A stretch of 64,000 nt of DNA, from assembly GCA_003151475.1 (NCBI GenBank), contig PLXQ01000066.1, positions 82,077-146,076 on the forward strand, written 5' to 3'. The DNA is from Acidimicrobiaceae bacterium. GTDB lineage: Bacteria > Actinomycetota > Acidimicrobiia > Acidimicrobiales > UBA8190. This document shows, piece after piece, positions 1-7,852 of the stretch (positions are counted from its first letter, which is position 1; every line of letters starts with the position of its first letter). Both the position numbers and the translations under genes were made by a program. The notes under the pieces were generated by a model. The model saw only the letters and a program-made list of their open reading frames with translations, was not told the DNA's origin and did not search any database.

Positions 1-1702
1 GGAGCGGAGCGCCGAGGGCCGTAAGGAGCAGGATGAAGCCGATTCCGGCGAGCAACCCGAACACGAGTGGGGTGTGCGAGGCCAGGGTCTGCTGGAGATC
101 GTGGTTCTCGGCGGCGGCGCCGCCCACCAGGCTGCCGGTAGGCAGAACCCGGCGGATCCGGTCGATGGTGGCTCCGGTGGCCGACGCGGAAGGCCCTGTG
201 GTGGGCACGACCTGGTCCAGCGTCCACCCGGCGTGGGTCGGACCGGCGATGGTGGTGGCAATCCCGGCGGTCCGGGCCAGGGTGGCAAGGGCGGCTCGCT
301 GGCGATCGGCGCGGACGAGGACCTGCAGGGTTCCCGGGGCACCGGGACCGAAGGCCTTGGTGATCTCGTCATACCCGACTCGGGCGTTGGCAGTGGGCGG
401 CACGATGGTGATCGAAGGCATGTTGGTGCGCAGTCCGATGACGGGCGCGGCGGCGAGGAAGAGCACGCCGAGTGCGGCGAGACCAGCGGGCAGGGGATGG
501 CGCCACAGCATGCGGCCCCAGGCGTTGAGACGTTCGTCGAGACCGGGGCGGGTCCGCGTACGGGGACGCCGGCGGAGTCGGATGTGGCCGGCGTTGACCC
601 GGGTACCCAGCCGTCCGAGCACGGCTGGAAGCAGCGTCAGGGTGGCGGCCAGGACGGCGACGACGGACAGCATGATGCCCAGGGCCATGGAGCGAAAGGC
701 AGGGCTCGGCACGATGAGGATGGCGGCGAGAGAGCCCAGTACGGTGACGGCGCTGAAGGCAACGGCCTTGCCGGCGGTGTCAACGGTCTCGGCCACTGCG
801 GCCACCACACCGATTCGATCACCGGGCTCAACCCCTCGCCGCGCCAGGGCAGCGCGGAAACGCACGACCAGGAACAAGGCGTAGTCGATCCCGAGGGCCA
901 AGGCGAACATCAGGGCGAAGTTGAGCGCCCAGATGGACACGGGGGCGATGTGGGTGGCGAGCACAAGAGCACCGGCGGCGACGAGCAATCCCACCATTGT
1001 GAGCATGAGCGGAAGACCGGCGGCGACCAGGCTGCCGAAGGCGATGACCAAGATGATCATCGTCACCGGCCATGAGAGCATCTCGGAGCGGAGCATGGCA
1101 CTGCGATTGGCGGAGTTGAAGTTGGCCCACAGTGCGCTGTCGCCGGTCAGGGTCACTGAGATACCGGGTCGAGACAAACGCCCGAGCGGTGCGGCCAGGG
1201 CGTCGGCAGCACGGACCATGGCGTTGGCGTCGCCGCTAGCCCCCGCGCTCACGACCCCGGTCGTGCCATCGGCCGACAACGAGACCCCCGCTTTGGGCGC
1301 CACCACGGCGGAGACACTCCGGTTCGCGTGCAGGAGCGCCGAGACCTTGGTCAGAACTGATTGGGCGGCTGGATCGGTGCCGATCGGGCCGTGGCGGTCA
1401 ACGATCACCACCTGGAGGGCGGTAGCGCCCAGGCCGGAGAAGTCCTTTTGGATGATCGCCCTGGCTTTCACCGACTGGCTGGTCGAGTCCTGCCAGCCAG
1501 CGCCGGCCAGAGCGTGTTCGACCTGAGGGGCGAAGGCGCCGAAGACGGTGAGGACAATGAGCCACACCACAAGCACGGCACGCAGGTGGGTGGCAGACCA
1601 GGCGCCCAGGCGAGCCATCGGACCACGGCGGTGGGTGGGCGACCCGATGAGAGCCGCCGCCTGGGCGCTCTGGGTCGTTGGCCTCAAGGGGGTCGTGGTC
1701 AT
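1..1702 (-). CDS. MMPL-family (RND superfamily) membrane transporter, 3' end outside window
   Basis: Reading the minus strand from an ATG at 1702 gives an uninterrupted frame to the window edge (at least 567 codons). An N-terminal membrane segment (about residues 36-55) is followed by a periplasmic-type region. A block of hydrophobic helices follows, containing ALGIDYALFLVVRFR, the characteristic MMPL/RND helix motif with its Asp. A second extracytoplasmic domain comes next, and the frame exits in another membrane block. Such proteins export lipids, drugs or small hydrophobic molecules using the proton gradient; the substrate cannot be told from sequence. It diverges from a CsoR-family repressor gene across a region with two repressor-type palindromes, so it is probably that repressor's target (inference). 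The C-terminus is missing from the window. Confidence 0.9.
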   Translation of the reverse strand, partial: MTTTPLRPTTQSAQAAALIGSPTHRRGPMARLGAWSATHLRAVLVVWLIVLTVFGAFAPQVEHALAGAGWQDSTSQSVKARAIIQKDFSGLGATALQVVIVDRHGPIGTDPAAQSVLTKVSALLHANRSVSAVVAPKAGVSLSADGTTGVVSAGASGDANAMVRAADALAAPLGRLSRPGISVTLTGDSALWANFNSANRSAMLRSEMLSWPVTMIILVIAFGSLVAAGLPLMLTMVGLLVAAGALVLATHIAPVSIWALNFALMFALALGIDYALFLVVRFRAALARRGVEPGDRIGVVAAVAETVDTAGKAVAFSAVTVLGSLAAILIVPSPAFRSMALGIMLSVVAVLAATLTLLPAVLGRLGTRVNAGHIRLRRRPRTRTRPGLDERLNAWGRMLWRHPLPAGLAALGVLFLAAAPVIGLRTNMPSITIVPPTANARVGYDEITKAFGPGAPGTLQVLVRADRQRAALATLARTAGIATTIAGPTHAGWTLDQVVPTTGPSASATGATIDRIRRVLPTGSLVGGAAAENHDLQQTLASHTPLVFGLLAGIGFILLLTALGAPL

Positions 1703-1752
1703 GAGGGCTCGTCACTTTCGTGAGACGACGTGGGCGATGGTGCCTGTGACAC

Positions 1753-1768
1753 ATACCCTAGGGGGTAT
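1753..1768. promoter_or_regulatory. CsoR/CstR-type operator 1
   Basis: Inverted repeat ATACCC-TAGG-GGGTAT in the intergenic region between the divergent MMPL and CsoR-family genes. The shape (G/C tract flanked by AT ends) matches operators known for CsoR/CstR-family repressors. Its centre lies exactly 32 bp from that of the second palindrome at 1785-1800, about three helical turns, so two tetramers could sit on the same DNA face. Confidence 0.65.
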
Positions 1769-1784
1769 AGTCGCATTAGGCAAC

Positions 1785-1800
1785 ATACCACCAGGGGTAT
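1785..1800. promoter_or_regulatory. CsoR/CstR-type operator 2
   Basis: Inverted repeat ATACC-ACCAGG-GGTAT, a variant of the palindrome at 1753-1768. It lies about 90 bases before the repressor start codon and would allow autoregulation together with control of the divergent transporter. Confidence 0.6.
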
Positions 1801-1891
1801 ATGTTCCCGAGAACGAGAATCCCGAGAACCGCTGGCGCATCGGCAGCTCCATGGGCGCCGCATGAGACAACCTCTGAGAGGAAGGACGACA

Positions 1892-2161
1892 ATGCAGCTA
1901 CCCGACGAGGTGGTCAACGACGTGCGGAAGCGCCTCCGGCGGGTCGCTGGCCAGGTCCAAGGTGTCGAGCGGATGCTCGAGGAGGGTCGCGAGTGCCGTG
2001 ACGTGGTGACCCAGATCTCGGCCGCCACCAAGGCCCTCGAGCAAGCCGGGTTCCGTCTCGTCGCGTCGGGTCTCGCGTACTGCCTCGAGCACCCCGAGGA
2101 CGCCGAAGCTGACGGCTACCCGATCGACGCCGTCCAGAAGATGTTCATGAAACTTGCCTGA
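1892..2161 (+). CDS. CsoR-family transcriptional repressor, CstR-like (persulfide-sensor type)
   Basis: 89-residue all-helical DUF156/CsoR-family protein starting at ATG 1892, behind the Shine-Dalgarno-like GAGAGGAAGG. The sensing positions are Cys35 (in ECRDVVTQ) and Cys64 (in AYCLEH). Copper-sensing CsoR has a His four residues before the second Cys; here that position is Gly60, so the Cys-His-Cys copper site is absent. A Cys pair without the His is the pattern of CstR, which senses sulfane sulfur by forming persulfide or polysulfide links between the two cysteines. The adjacent sulfide-oxidation genes support this reading. It diverges from the MMPL gene over two palindromes. CsoR-family membership is secure; the signal sensed is inference. 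Confidence 0.88.
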   Translation: MQLPDEVVNDVRKRLRRVAGQVQGVERMLEEGRECRDVVTQISAATKALEQAGFRLVASGLAYCLEHPEDAEADGYPIDAVQKMFMKLA

Positions 2162-2189
2162 CGGTAGGCCTCCGCCGTGGCAGAGTCGA

Positions 2190-3371
2190 TCACGACCAGC
2201 GCTCGACGGTCGTCAGTCCGATGAGCCGGTCGAAGTGGCGCAGAACCTCACCGCCCGCGTCTCGGGCGACGGCCAGAGCGCCAGGGACATCCAGGTTTTC
2301 AAACAGGACGTGCCGCACCTCCCGGGCCGCGGTGTCCGAGGCACCGGGCTTCGATTCCAGGCTTCGCAAGGTCTCGAGCTCACCCTCGGCCCGGTCGAGC
2401 TCGGACTCCGAGAACTCCCACGATTCGTTCCACGGCCGCGAAAGGATGAGGAGCCGGATGGCGGCCGCCGACCACCGCTCCAACAGGTCGTGGACGAACA
2501 CCAGGTTGCCGGTGGACTTGGCCATCTTCGTGTTTTCCGCCATCACGGTTCCGATGTGCATCCAGGACCGGGCGAAGGGGTGTACCCCGGTGAAAGCCTC
2601 GGCCTGGGCGGCCTCATAGGCGTGGTGCGGGAACGCCAGGTCGGCGCCCCCGGCGTGGAGGTCCACTGTGGCGCCGAAGGTGGTGAGCGCCATGGCGGTG
2701 CACTCCGCGTGCCAGCCTGGCCGCCCCGGGCCCCATGGACTCGGCCATGCCGGCTCGTCCCCGATGGAACGCATCCACAACGCAACATCGAGCGGATCAT
2801 CCTTGTTCGGGTCGTCGGGGTGGCCGCCACGTTCGGACGCCAATGACATCGCTTCGTCGCGAGTGAGTCCGGCCGTCTCATGGACCGCAGCGCCACGGAA
2901 GTACACCGAGCCGTTGCGTTCATAGGCGAGCCCCCGGGTCAGCAGCTCTGCGGCCAGGATGACGACACCGTCAACGTGGTCGTGGCTGCGGGGCTCGAAC
3001 GCCGGATGAGAGATGCCTAAAAGATCCATGTCGCGCTCGAAGCGGTAGGACTGCTGGGTGGCCAACGACCTCCACGGCACGCCCTCCACCTGGGCCTGGA
3101 GGAGCAAGTGATCGTCGACGTCGGTGATGTTGCGGCATACCTCGACAGGGTGCCCGGTCAACCGGAGGATCCGGGCAGCCATGTCCGCCCACACGAAGGT
3201 GGCTGCGTGACCCAGGTGTGTGGTGTCGTAGGGGGTGATCCCACAGACGTAGATGCGCCCCGTGCCCATCAAAGGCAACCGGGTGCCCCCGATCTCCACG
3301 GTTCGGAGTGTGTCCTCGTCCAAGGCCGCCACGGTTCCCGAAGAATCTCCTCTCCCGGTGAGCAACGTCAC
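2190..3371 (-). CDS. mshC: L-cysteine:1D-myo-inositol 2-amino-2-deoxy-alpha-D-glucopyranoside ligase (MshC)
   Basis: 393-residue class I CysRS-like protein. It has GITPYDTTHLGHAA where CysRS has the HIGH region; this is the MshC form. Likely zinc ligands are Cys in YVCGITPYD, Cys in WHAECTAM and the His of AFPHH. The signature lysine loop reads KMAKS. MshC joins cysteine to GlcN-Ins using ATP in mycothiol synthesis. A second CysRS is the alternative, but the motif wording and the short C-terminus favour MshC. It is the last gene of a probable operon sqr-tusE-dsrE-mshC, 20 bases after the DsrE-like gene. That placement is unusual and suggests mycothiol is the thiol acceptor of the sulfur pathway (inference). 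It converges with the CsoR-family gene. Confidence 0.85.
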   Translation of the reverse strand: MTLLTGRGDSSGTVAALDEDTLRTVEIGGTRLPLMGTGRIYVCGITPYDTTHLGHAATFVWADMAARILRLTGHPVEVCRNITDVDDHLLLQAQVEGVPWRSLATQQSYRFERDMDLLGISHPAFEPRSHDHVDGVVILAAELLTRGLAYERNGSVYFRGAAVHETAGLTRDEAMSLASERGGHPDDPNKDDPLDVALWMRSIGDEPAWPSPWGPGRPGWHAECTAMALTTFGATVDLHAGGADLAFPHHAYEAAQAEAFTGVHPFARSWMHIGTVMAENTKMAKSTGNLVFVHDLLERWSAAAIRLLILSRPWNESWEFSESELDRAEGELETLRSLESKPGASDTAAREVRHVLFENLDVPGALAVARDAGGEVLRHFDRLIGLTTVERWS

Positions 3372-3391
3372 GTCTTCCTTTCTGACCGGAA

Positions 3392-3859
3392 CTAGGTGAA
3401 GATGATCTCGCCTCCGGCTGCCATTGCGTAGAACTCACCGACGGTGATGATGTCCTTCACCTGGTCGACGAGATCGTCCTTAGTCAGTTCGAACAGGTCG
3501 CACGACGCTTTGCACCCGTAGAGCCCGGCGCCCGTGTCCGAGATCATCTCGATGAACTCGGGGATCGACGGGATGTCGAGCTTCTCCATCTTGCGCTCGA
3601 GATAATGCGTCATGACCGACGATATACCCGGGAGCCCCCCGGCCATCGTGGCCAGGTGGAGGCCGGGATTCCCGACGGTGGCCACCTTGATGTGGTCGTG
3701 ACGCCTCTTGTGCACGGCGTCGAGGCCGAAGAAGGTGAAGAACAGGTTTGCCTCGATGCCCTCGGCCCGCGCCCCGTTGGCCATGATCAGCGCCGGGTAG
3801 ATGCCTTCGAGGGAGCCCTTGGACACGATGATGGAAACCTTCTCGATGGTGTCGCCCAT
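3392..3859 (-). CDS. DsrE/DsrF-like sulfur-relay family protein (DsrE2-like)
   Basis: 155-residue soluble protein of the DsrE/F/H fold. The N-terminus VSIIVSKGSLEGIYPALIMANGA matches the first strand and helix of the family. The conserved Cys region GLYGCKASCDLFEL (about residues 112-125) carries the candidate sulfur-binding cysteines. Members shuttle persulfide sulfur among TusA, DsrC/TusE and oxidising complexes in the cytoplasm. It lies between tusE-like and mshC genes, all minus strand with short gaps, consistent with co-transcription. DsrE2 and peroxiredoxin-like DsrE relatives are hard to separate by eye. Confidence 0.82.
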   Translation of the reverse strand: MGDTIEKVSIIVSKGSLEGIYPALIMANGARAEGIEANLFFTFFGLDAVHKRRHDHIKVATVGNPGLHLATMAGGLPGISSVMTHYLERKMEKLDIPSIPEFIEMISDTGAGLYGCKASCDLFELTKDDLVDQVKDIITVGEFYAMAAGGEIIFT

Positions 3860-3898
3860 GGTGCGTTCCTTTCCTCGATTCCAAGATTCTCCGTGCGG

Positions 3899-4216
3899 TC
3901 AGATGCAGCCGCGGGGTTTCGGGATGCCGGCGATCTTGGCGGCGGTCTTGGCCGGGCCCTTCGGGAACAACTCGTAGAGCTCCTTCACCGACACTCCGGA
4001 GGTCTTCCCGAGCACGCGGACCGTCGGCCCCGTTCCCTTCTCGGCGTACTCGGTCCGCATGAACTTGAGCACCCGCCAGTGCTGTTCGGTCAGCTCGTCG
4101 ATCCCCGAGGCTCGGGCGATCTCCGGCGCCATCTCCTCGGTCCACTCGTCGGGGTTCTCGAAGAACCCCTCGTCGTTGACGGCGACATTTTTGCCGGCAT
4201 AGGTGGCCGTGGGCAT
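3899..4216 (-). CDS. TusE/DsrC-family sulfur carrier with a single C-terminal cysteine
   Basis: 105-residue protein from ATG 4216. The C-terminal arm reads KIAGIPKPRGCI, the DsrC/TusE swinging arm whose penultimate Cys carries the persulfide. In dissimilatory DsrC a second Cys stands 11 residues earlier; here that position is Ala, so only the terminal Cys (CysA) remains. That is the TusE or DsrC-like state, which can accept and pass on sulfur but cannot make the intramolecular trisulfide used by DsrAB/DsrMK. It sits 25 bases downstream of the sulfide:quinone reductase gene. A frame through this region also reads open far upstream, but that extension is a shadow of sqr. Confidence 0.85.
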   Translation of the reverse strand: MPTATYAGKNVAVNDEGFFENPDEWTEEMAPEIARASGIDELTEQHWRVLKFMRTEYAEKGTGPTVRVLGKTSGVSVKELYELFPKGPAKTAAKIAGIPKPRGCI

Positions 4217-4241
4217 GGTCAGAACCTTCTGAAAGACGTGG

Positions 4242-5486
4242 TCACGATCGCGACGGCTCCCGATGTTTGCCCCGGTCGGGCATGGCGGAGCCGACGCCGG
4301 GAATGTCGCGGCCGGGCAGCAGCCTGTGCCAGTAGAACGACTGGAACATGAGCTTGCCCAAGTGATTGAGGCGCGACTCCTTGAGCAGCGGGAGCCCGAC
4401 CGAGGTGGGGAAATGACCCGGAAGGGGCTCGGTTTCGTAGTTGAAGTCGATGAGAAGCGCCTTGTGGAAGCCGGACTCGATGAAGCAATTGGCATGGCCG
4501 TCGTAGCTGCCGTCGAGCGGCTTGCCGGACAGGAAGCGGCGGATGTTCTCCACCAAGATCTCGCCCTCGAAATGGGTGACGGAACCCGCCTTCGACACCG
4601 GCAGATTGGCGGCATCGCCGATGACGAACACGTTCTGTCGGGCTTTGGACTGCAGCGTGTGCTCGTCGGTGGGCACGAAGTTGAGCTCGTCGCCGAGGCC
4701 CGGCGATCGGCCCACGTAGGCAGCACCGCTGTGGAGGGGGACGACGACGGCGAGGTCGAAACCGACCTCCCGACCGTCGTAGGAGACCAATCGCCCTCCG
4801 GGGCCATCGACCTCTCCGGTATTGAACTCGGTGACCAGCTCGACACCTTTCTCCTCGAGCAGCCCGGCCAAGGTGGCGGAGGCGACCGGCTTGGTGAAAG
4901 CACCATCGAGCGGGGTCACGTAGGTGATTCCCACCCGATCACGGATGCCGAGCTCCTGGAAGTACCAGTCGGCCAGGAAGCAGAACTCCAACGGCGCCAC
5001 CGGGCACTTGATGGGCATGTCGACGACGTTGACGACCAGACGCCCGCCGTCGAACCAGGTGAAAGCGTCGTGCAGGCCGGCCGCCCCTTCGGGCGTATAG
5101 AAGGTGAAGACCTTCTCCAACCAGCCTGGACCGAGAAGGCCCTCGGTCTCCTCGGCGACCAGGGTCGAGCCGGTGGCCACGACGAGCACGTCGTATTCGA
5201 GGGCTGTCCCGTCGCCGAGCCAGACCCGCTCGGTTTCGAGGTCCACCCGCTCGATCGCCGCTTGGCGGTAGTCGATCCCACGGCGAAGCTGACGCTGACG
5301 AGGGCGGATGATCTCGTCGAGGCGGGCCAGGCCGAAGGGCACGAAGAGAAGTCCAGGCTGGTAGACGTGGCTGTCGTCCTGATCCACTACGACGATCTGG
5401 ACCCTGTCGTCGAGAACTCGCCGCAGCCTATTGGCGGCCAGCGTTCCCCCAGTACCCCCTCCGAGAACGACGATGCGCTCAACCAC
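4242..5486 (-). CDS. sqr: Sulfide:quinone oxidoreductase-like FAD protein
   Basis: 414-residue flavoprotein. An N-terminal FAD dinucleotide fold (VVLGGGTGGTLAANRLRR) is followed by DVLVVATGST and later VFVIGDAANLPVSKAG, the FAD-closing motif. KCPVAPLEF carries the conserved redox Cys, and ANCFIESG supplies a second candidate Cys near the C-terminus. SQR oxidises sulfide at the membrane, passes electrons to quinone and leaves sulfane sulfur for the DsrE/TusE carriers encoded just downstream. The terminal basic/aromatic stretch could be the membrane-associating part. It diverges from the CoA-disulfide-reductase/rhodanese gene. A related flavocytochrome c-type or thiol-dependent enzyme is possible. 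Confidence 0.85.
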   Translation of the reverse strand: MVERIVVLGGGTGGTLAANRLRRVLDDRVQIVVVDQDDSHVYQPGLLFVPFGLARLDEIIRPRQRQLRRGIDYRQAAIERVDLETERVWLGDGTALEYDVLVVATGSTLVAEETEGLLGPGWLEKVFTFYTPEGAAGLHDAFTWFDGGRLVVNVVDMPIKCPVAPLEFCFLADWYFQELGIRDRVGITYVTPLDGAFTKPVASATLAGLLEEKGVELVTEFNTGEVDGPGGRLVSYDGREVGFDLAVVVPLHSGAAYVGRSPGLGDELNFVPTDEHTLQSKARQNVFVIGDAANLPVSKAGSVTHFEGEILVENIRRFLSGKPLDGSYDGHANCFIESGFHKALLIDFNYETEPLPGHFPTSVGLPLLKESRLNHLGKLMFQSFYWHRLLPGRDIPGVGSAMPDRGKHREPSRS

Positions 5487-5543
5487 GGTCCCAGGGTGGC
5501 AGGAGTCGGAAAGCCACGGTAGGGGCGAACGTCCCGATACGAA

Positions 5544-5565
5544 GGAAGGGCCCTTGTGCCCTTCC
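5544..5565. repeat. 8-bp inverted repeat between sqr and CoADR-rhodanese
   Basis: Arms GGAAGGGC (5544-5551) and GCCCTTCC (5558-5565) are separated by six bases in the 179-bp region between divergent genes. It could be an operator or a leader hairpin; no U-tract follows. It does not resemble the ATACC...GGTAT palindromes near the CsoR-family gene. Confidence 0.45.
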
Positions 5566-5665
5566 CACCCCAGTCCCTCCCTGGCAGGCTGCCAATGAAC
5601 CGAGCGGAGCAGGAGATGGACACGATGAGCAGCCGAGGGCGTGCGTCGGACACCAGAAACCCACG

Positions 5666-7339
5666 ATGACGCCGCGGCGCGTCGTCATCGTGGGTGGCGT
5701 GGCCGGTGGTATGTCAACAGCCACCCGTCTCCGACGCCTCGATGAGGCGGCCACTATCACCGTGATCGAGCGATCGGGGCACGTCTCCTATGCCAACTGC
5801 GGACTCCCGTACTTCGTGGGCGGCGTGATCGAGGACGAAGATGACCTGCTGCTCCAGACGCCTGAGCGTCTCTTCGACCGGTTCCGGCTCGATGTCCGGG
5901 TCGACACCGAGGTCGTCGACATCGAAGCTCATGACCACACGGTGACCGCCCGTTCCACGGTCGGTGGCAGCACGGAGTCGATCGGCTACGACAAGCTGGT
6001 GTTGAGCCCTGGTGCCGCTCCGGTTCGCCCTCCGATACCGGGCTTCGAACGGGTCCGGGTGCTGCGGACCGTCGAGGACGCCGAGCGACTGGCCGCCGAC
6101 GTCATCGGGCAACCGGCGACGGCGGTGGTCATCGGGGCCGGGTTCGTCGGCCTGGAGACGGCGGAGAACCTCGTCCGCCAGTCGATCTCCGTCACCGTGG
6201 TGGAAGCCGTCGACCAGGTCCTCACCCCGCTCGACCCTGAGCTCGCCATCCTGGTGGCGGCCGAGCTCACTTGCCACGGCGTACGTGTCGAGACCGGCGT
6301 GGCCGTCTCCGAGGTGACCCCGAGCGGCATCCTCCTGGCCGACGGTCGGGCCGTCGCCGGTGAGCTCGTGGTCGGGTCCATCGGCGTTCGCCCCGACGTG
6401 CGACTGGCTGAGATGGCAGGCCTGGCGCTCAGCGCCCACGGCGGCATCGCCGTCGACGAGGTCAACCGGACCAGTGACAAGGACATCTATGCCGTCGGTG
6501 ACGCCGTCGAGAAACCGGACTGGGTGGGCGGTGGCAATTCCCTGATCGCCTTGGCCAACGTGGCGAACCGCCAGGGACGGCGTGTCGCCGACCACATTTG
6601 CGGCCTTCCCTCCCGATCGAGCGCTTCGCTCGGGACGGCCATCGTGAAGGTGTTCGATCTGACCGCGGCCACGACAGGATGGAACGAAAAGCGGCTGCGG
6701 GGCGAGGGGCGCCGTTACCGGGCCATTCACTCCCATCCTATGAACCATGCGGGCTACTACCCCGGTGCGCAGCCGATGTCGCTCAAACTCCTCTTCGACC
6801 CCGATGACGGCACCATTCTCGGGGCCCAGGCCGTCGGGGGTGATGGCGTCGACAAACGGATCGACATCATCGCCACCGCCATCACCGGTGGTATCAAGGC
6901 TGACGAGTTGGCCGACCTGGAGCTCGCTTACGCGCCACCTTTCTCATCGGCCAAGGACCCCGTCAACATGCTCGGCTACATGGCAGAGAACGTGCTCTCC
7001 GGCGCCTGCGACGTGGTGGAGTTCGACGAGCTCAGCCGCTTGAGTGGAGAAGGTTGGACGGTGGTGGACGTGCGGACACCCGAGGAGCACCGACGGGGCG
7101 CGATTCCGGGTTCGGTCAACCTCCCGCTCGACCAGCTACGTGAGGAGCTGGACGATGCCAAGGGTCCCTTCGTGGTCTACTGCGAGGTCGGCCAACGGGG
7201 ACACACGGCCACGTCTCTTCTCCACGAGCTGGGGATTGAGGCGCGAAACCTTGATGGTGGCTACCGCACATGGATCGCTGCCGATGCTGCGAGTCATCAG
7301 GACCCTTTGCGGCTCGCCAAAGTCAAGAGCGAGCTGTAA
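5666..7339 (+). CDS. CoA-disulfide reductase-like flavoprotein with C-terminal rhodanese domain
   Basis: 557 residues. Domain order: FAD-binding fold (VVIVGGVAGGMSTATRLRR), the CoADR active-site motif SYANCGLPYF with its single redox Cys, an NAD(P)H fold (VVIGAGFVGLETAENL), a C-terminal dimerisation domain, then a rhodanese domain (about 455-545) with the loop YCEVGQRG holding the catalytic Cys. This architecture is that of CoADR-RHD / polysulfide reductases, which reduce CoA-disulfide, CoA-persulfide or polysulfide with NAD(P)H while the rhodanese hands over sulfur. The start at ATG 5666 lacks a strong ribosome site. It diverges from sqr and fits as the reductive or detoxifying arm of the same sulfur module. 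Confidence 0.9.
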   Translation: MTPRRVVIVGGVAGGMSTATRLRRLDEAATITVIERSGHVSYANCGLPYFVGGVIEDEDDLLLQTPERLFDRFRLDVRVDTEVVDIEAHDHTVTARSTVGGSTESIGYDKLVLSPGAAPVRPPIPGFERVRVLRTVEDAERLAADVIGQPATAVVIGAGFVGLETAENLVRQSISVTVVEAVDQVLTPLDPELAILVAAELTCHGVRVETGVAVSEVTPSGILLADGRAVAGELVVGSIGVRPDVRLAEMAGLALSAHGGIAVDEVNRTSDKDIYAVGDAVEKPDWVGGGNSLIALANVANRQGRRVADHICGLPSRSSASLGTAIVKVFDLTAATTGWNEKRLRGEGRRYRAIHSHPMNHAGYYPGAQPMSLKLLFDPDDGTILGAQAVGGDGVDKRIDIIATAITGGIKADELADLELAYAPPFSSAKDPVNMLGYMAENVLSGACDVVEFDELSRLSGEGWTVVDVRTPEEHRRGAIPGSVNLPLDQLREELDDAKGPFVVYCEVGQRGHTATSLLHELGIEARNLDGGYRTWIAADAASHQDPLRLAKVKSEL

Positions 7340-7644
7340 TGAGACACGGCTGGAAGGAATTCCAGTCGGCATTGCCCCTCGCTCCTGACGATAACCAGCT
7401 CAATGCCGACGGGGACCTCTGCCTCTCGGGTCTAATTGAGTCACGTCCGAGCCAGATTCCGCTGAGTGACGTGACACTCGCCACCGGCGCGCGCACGCAT
7501 TCGCTGTTCGACTCAAAGGGGCACGTGTTCGCTTGTGGCAGCGGAGACGACGGCGTGCTCGGCAACGGCTCGACCACCGGTAGCCCGACGCCGACCGCGT
7601 TCATCGGGCTTCCGAGCAGCCTGTCAAGGAGCTTCTGGGCCTGA
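7339..7644 (+). pseudogene. RCC1-repeat protein remnant
   Basis: A 101-codon frame starts at an ATG overlapping the stop of the preceding gene. Residues about 41-93 (roughly 7459-7617) read as one RCC1-type repeat: SLFDSKGHVFACGSGDDG followed by LGNGSTTGSPTPT. RCC1 proteins normally carry about seven such blades of 50-60 residues, so a single copy cannot make a propeller. The frame loses RCC1 character near 7615, precisely where opposite-strand integrase similarity starts, which indicates a recombination joint. Likely a decayed fragment; expression cannot be excluded. Confidence 0.55.
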
Positions 7645-7850
7645 CGCTGGGTCTTTGCCTGGACCACCCGGGTGACCTGACGGGGCGAACCGGTCACCGG
7701 ATCGGTACCGATGAAGACCCGGAGCCGGTACTTGCCCGGCGCCAATTCCTGGACCGATCCGGTACCCTTGGGTCGACGCCGATCTGTGTCGCGCTTGTAT
7801 TTCGAGTTGGCTACAACGGAAAATATAGGCACGATATAGGCACAAGTCAC
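7614..7850 (-). pseudogene. N-terminal fragment of a phage-type tyrosine integrase
   Basis: Minus-strand reading from near 7850 gives KRDTDRRRPKGTGSVQEL, then a strand-rich stretch with GKYRLRVFIGTDPVTG and a helix ending in QAQKLLDRL. This matches the arm-site-binding (AP2-like) N-terminal domain of actinophage integrases. Similarity stops at about 7614; the core-binding and catalytic (R-H-R-Y) domains are missing and the frame continues only as non-homologous sequence. It lies directly upstream of a tRNA-Ser gene, a common integration target, so it is best read as the scar of an integrative element. Confidence 0.6.
7823..7843. repeat. Tandem 10-bp direct repeat beside tRNA-Ser
   Basis: Two copies of ATATAGGCAC (7823-7832 and 7834-7843) with one base between them, overlapping the start of the integrase fragment and ten bases before the tRNA. 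They could be integrase arm-type sites or a remnant of attachment-site duplication. Confidence 0.45.
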
Positions 7851-7852
7851 CA

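Noticed and set aside
33..1526. Plus-strand open frames of 200-330 codons at the left edge
   Set aside because: They are antisense to the MMPL gene, whose frame shows helix blocks and the ALGIDYALF motif; the plus-strand translations are Gly/Arg-rich with no family features.
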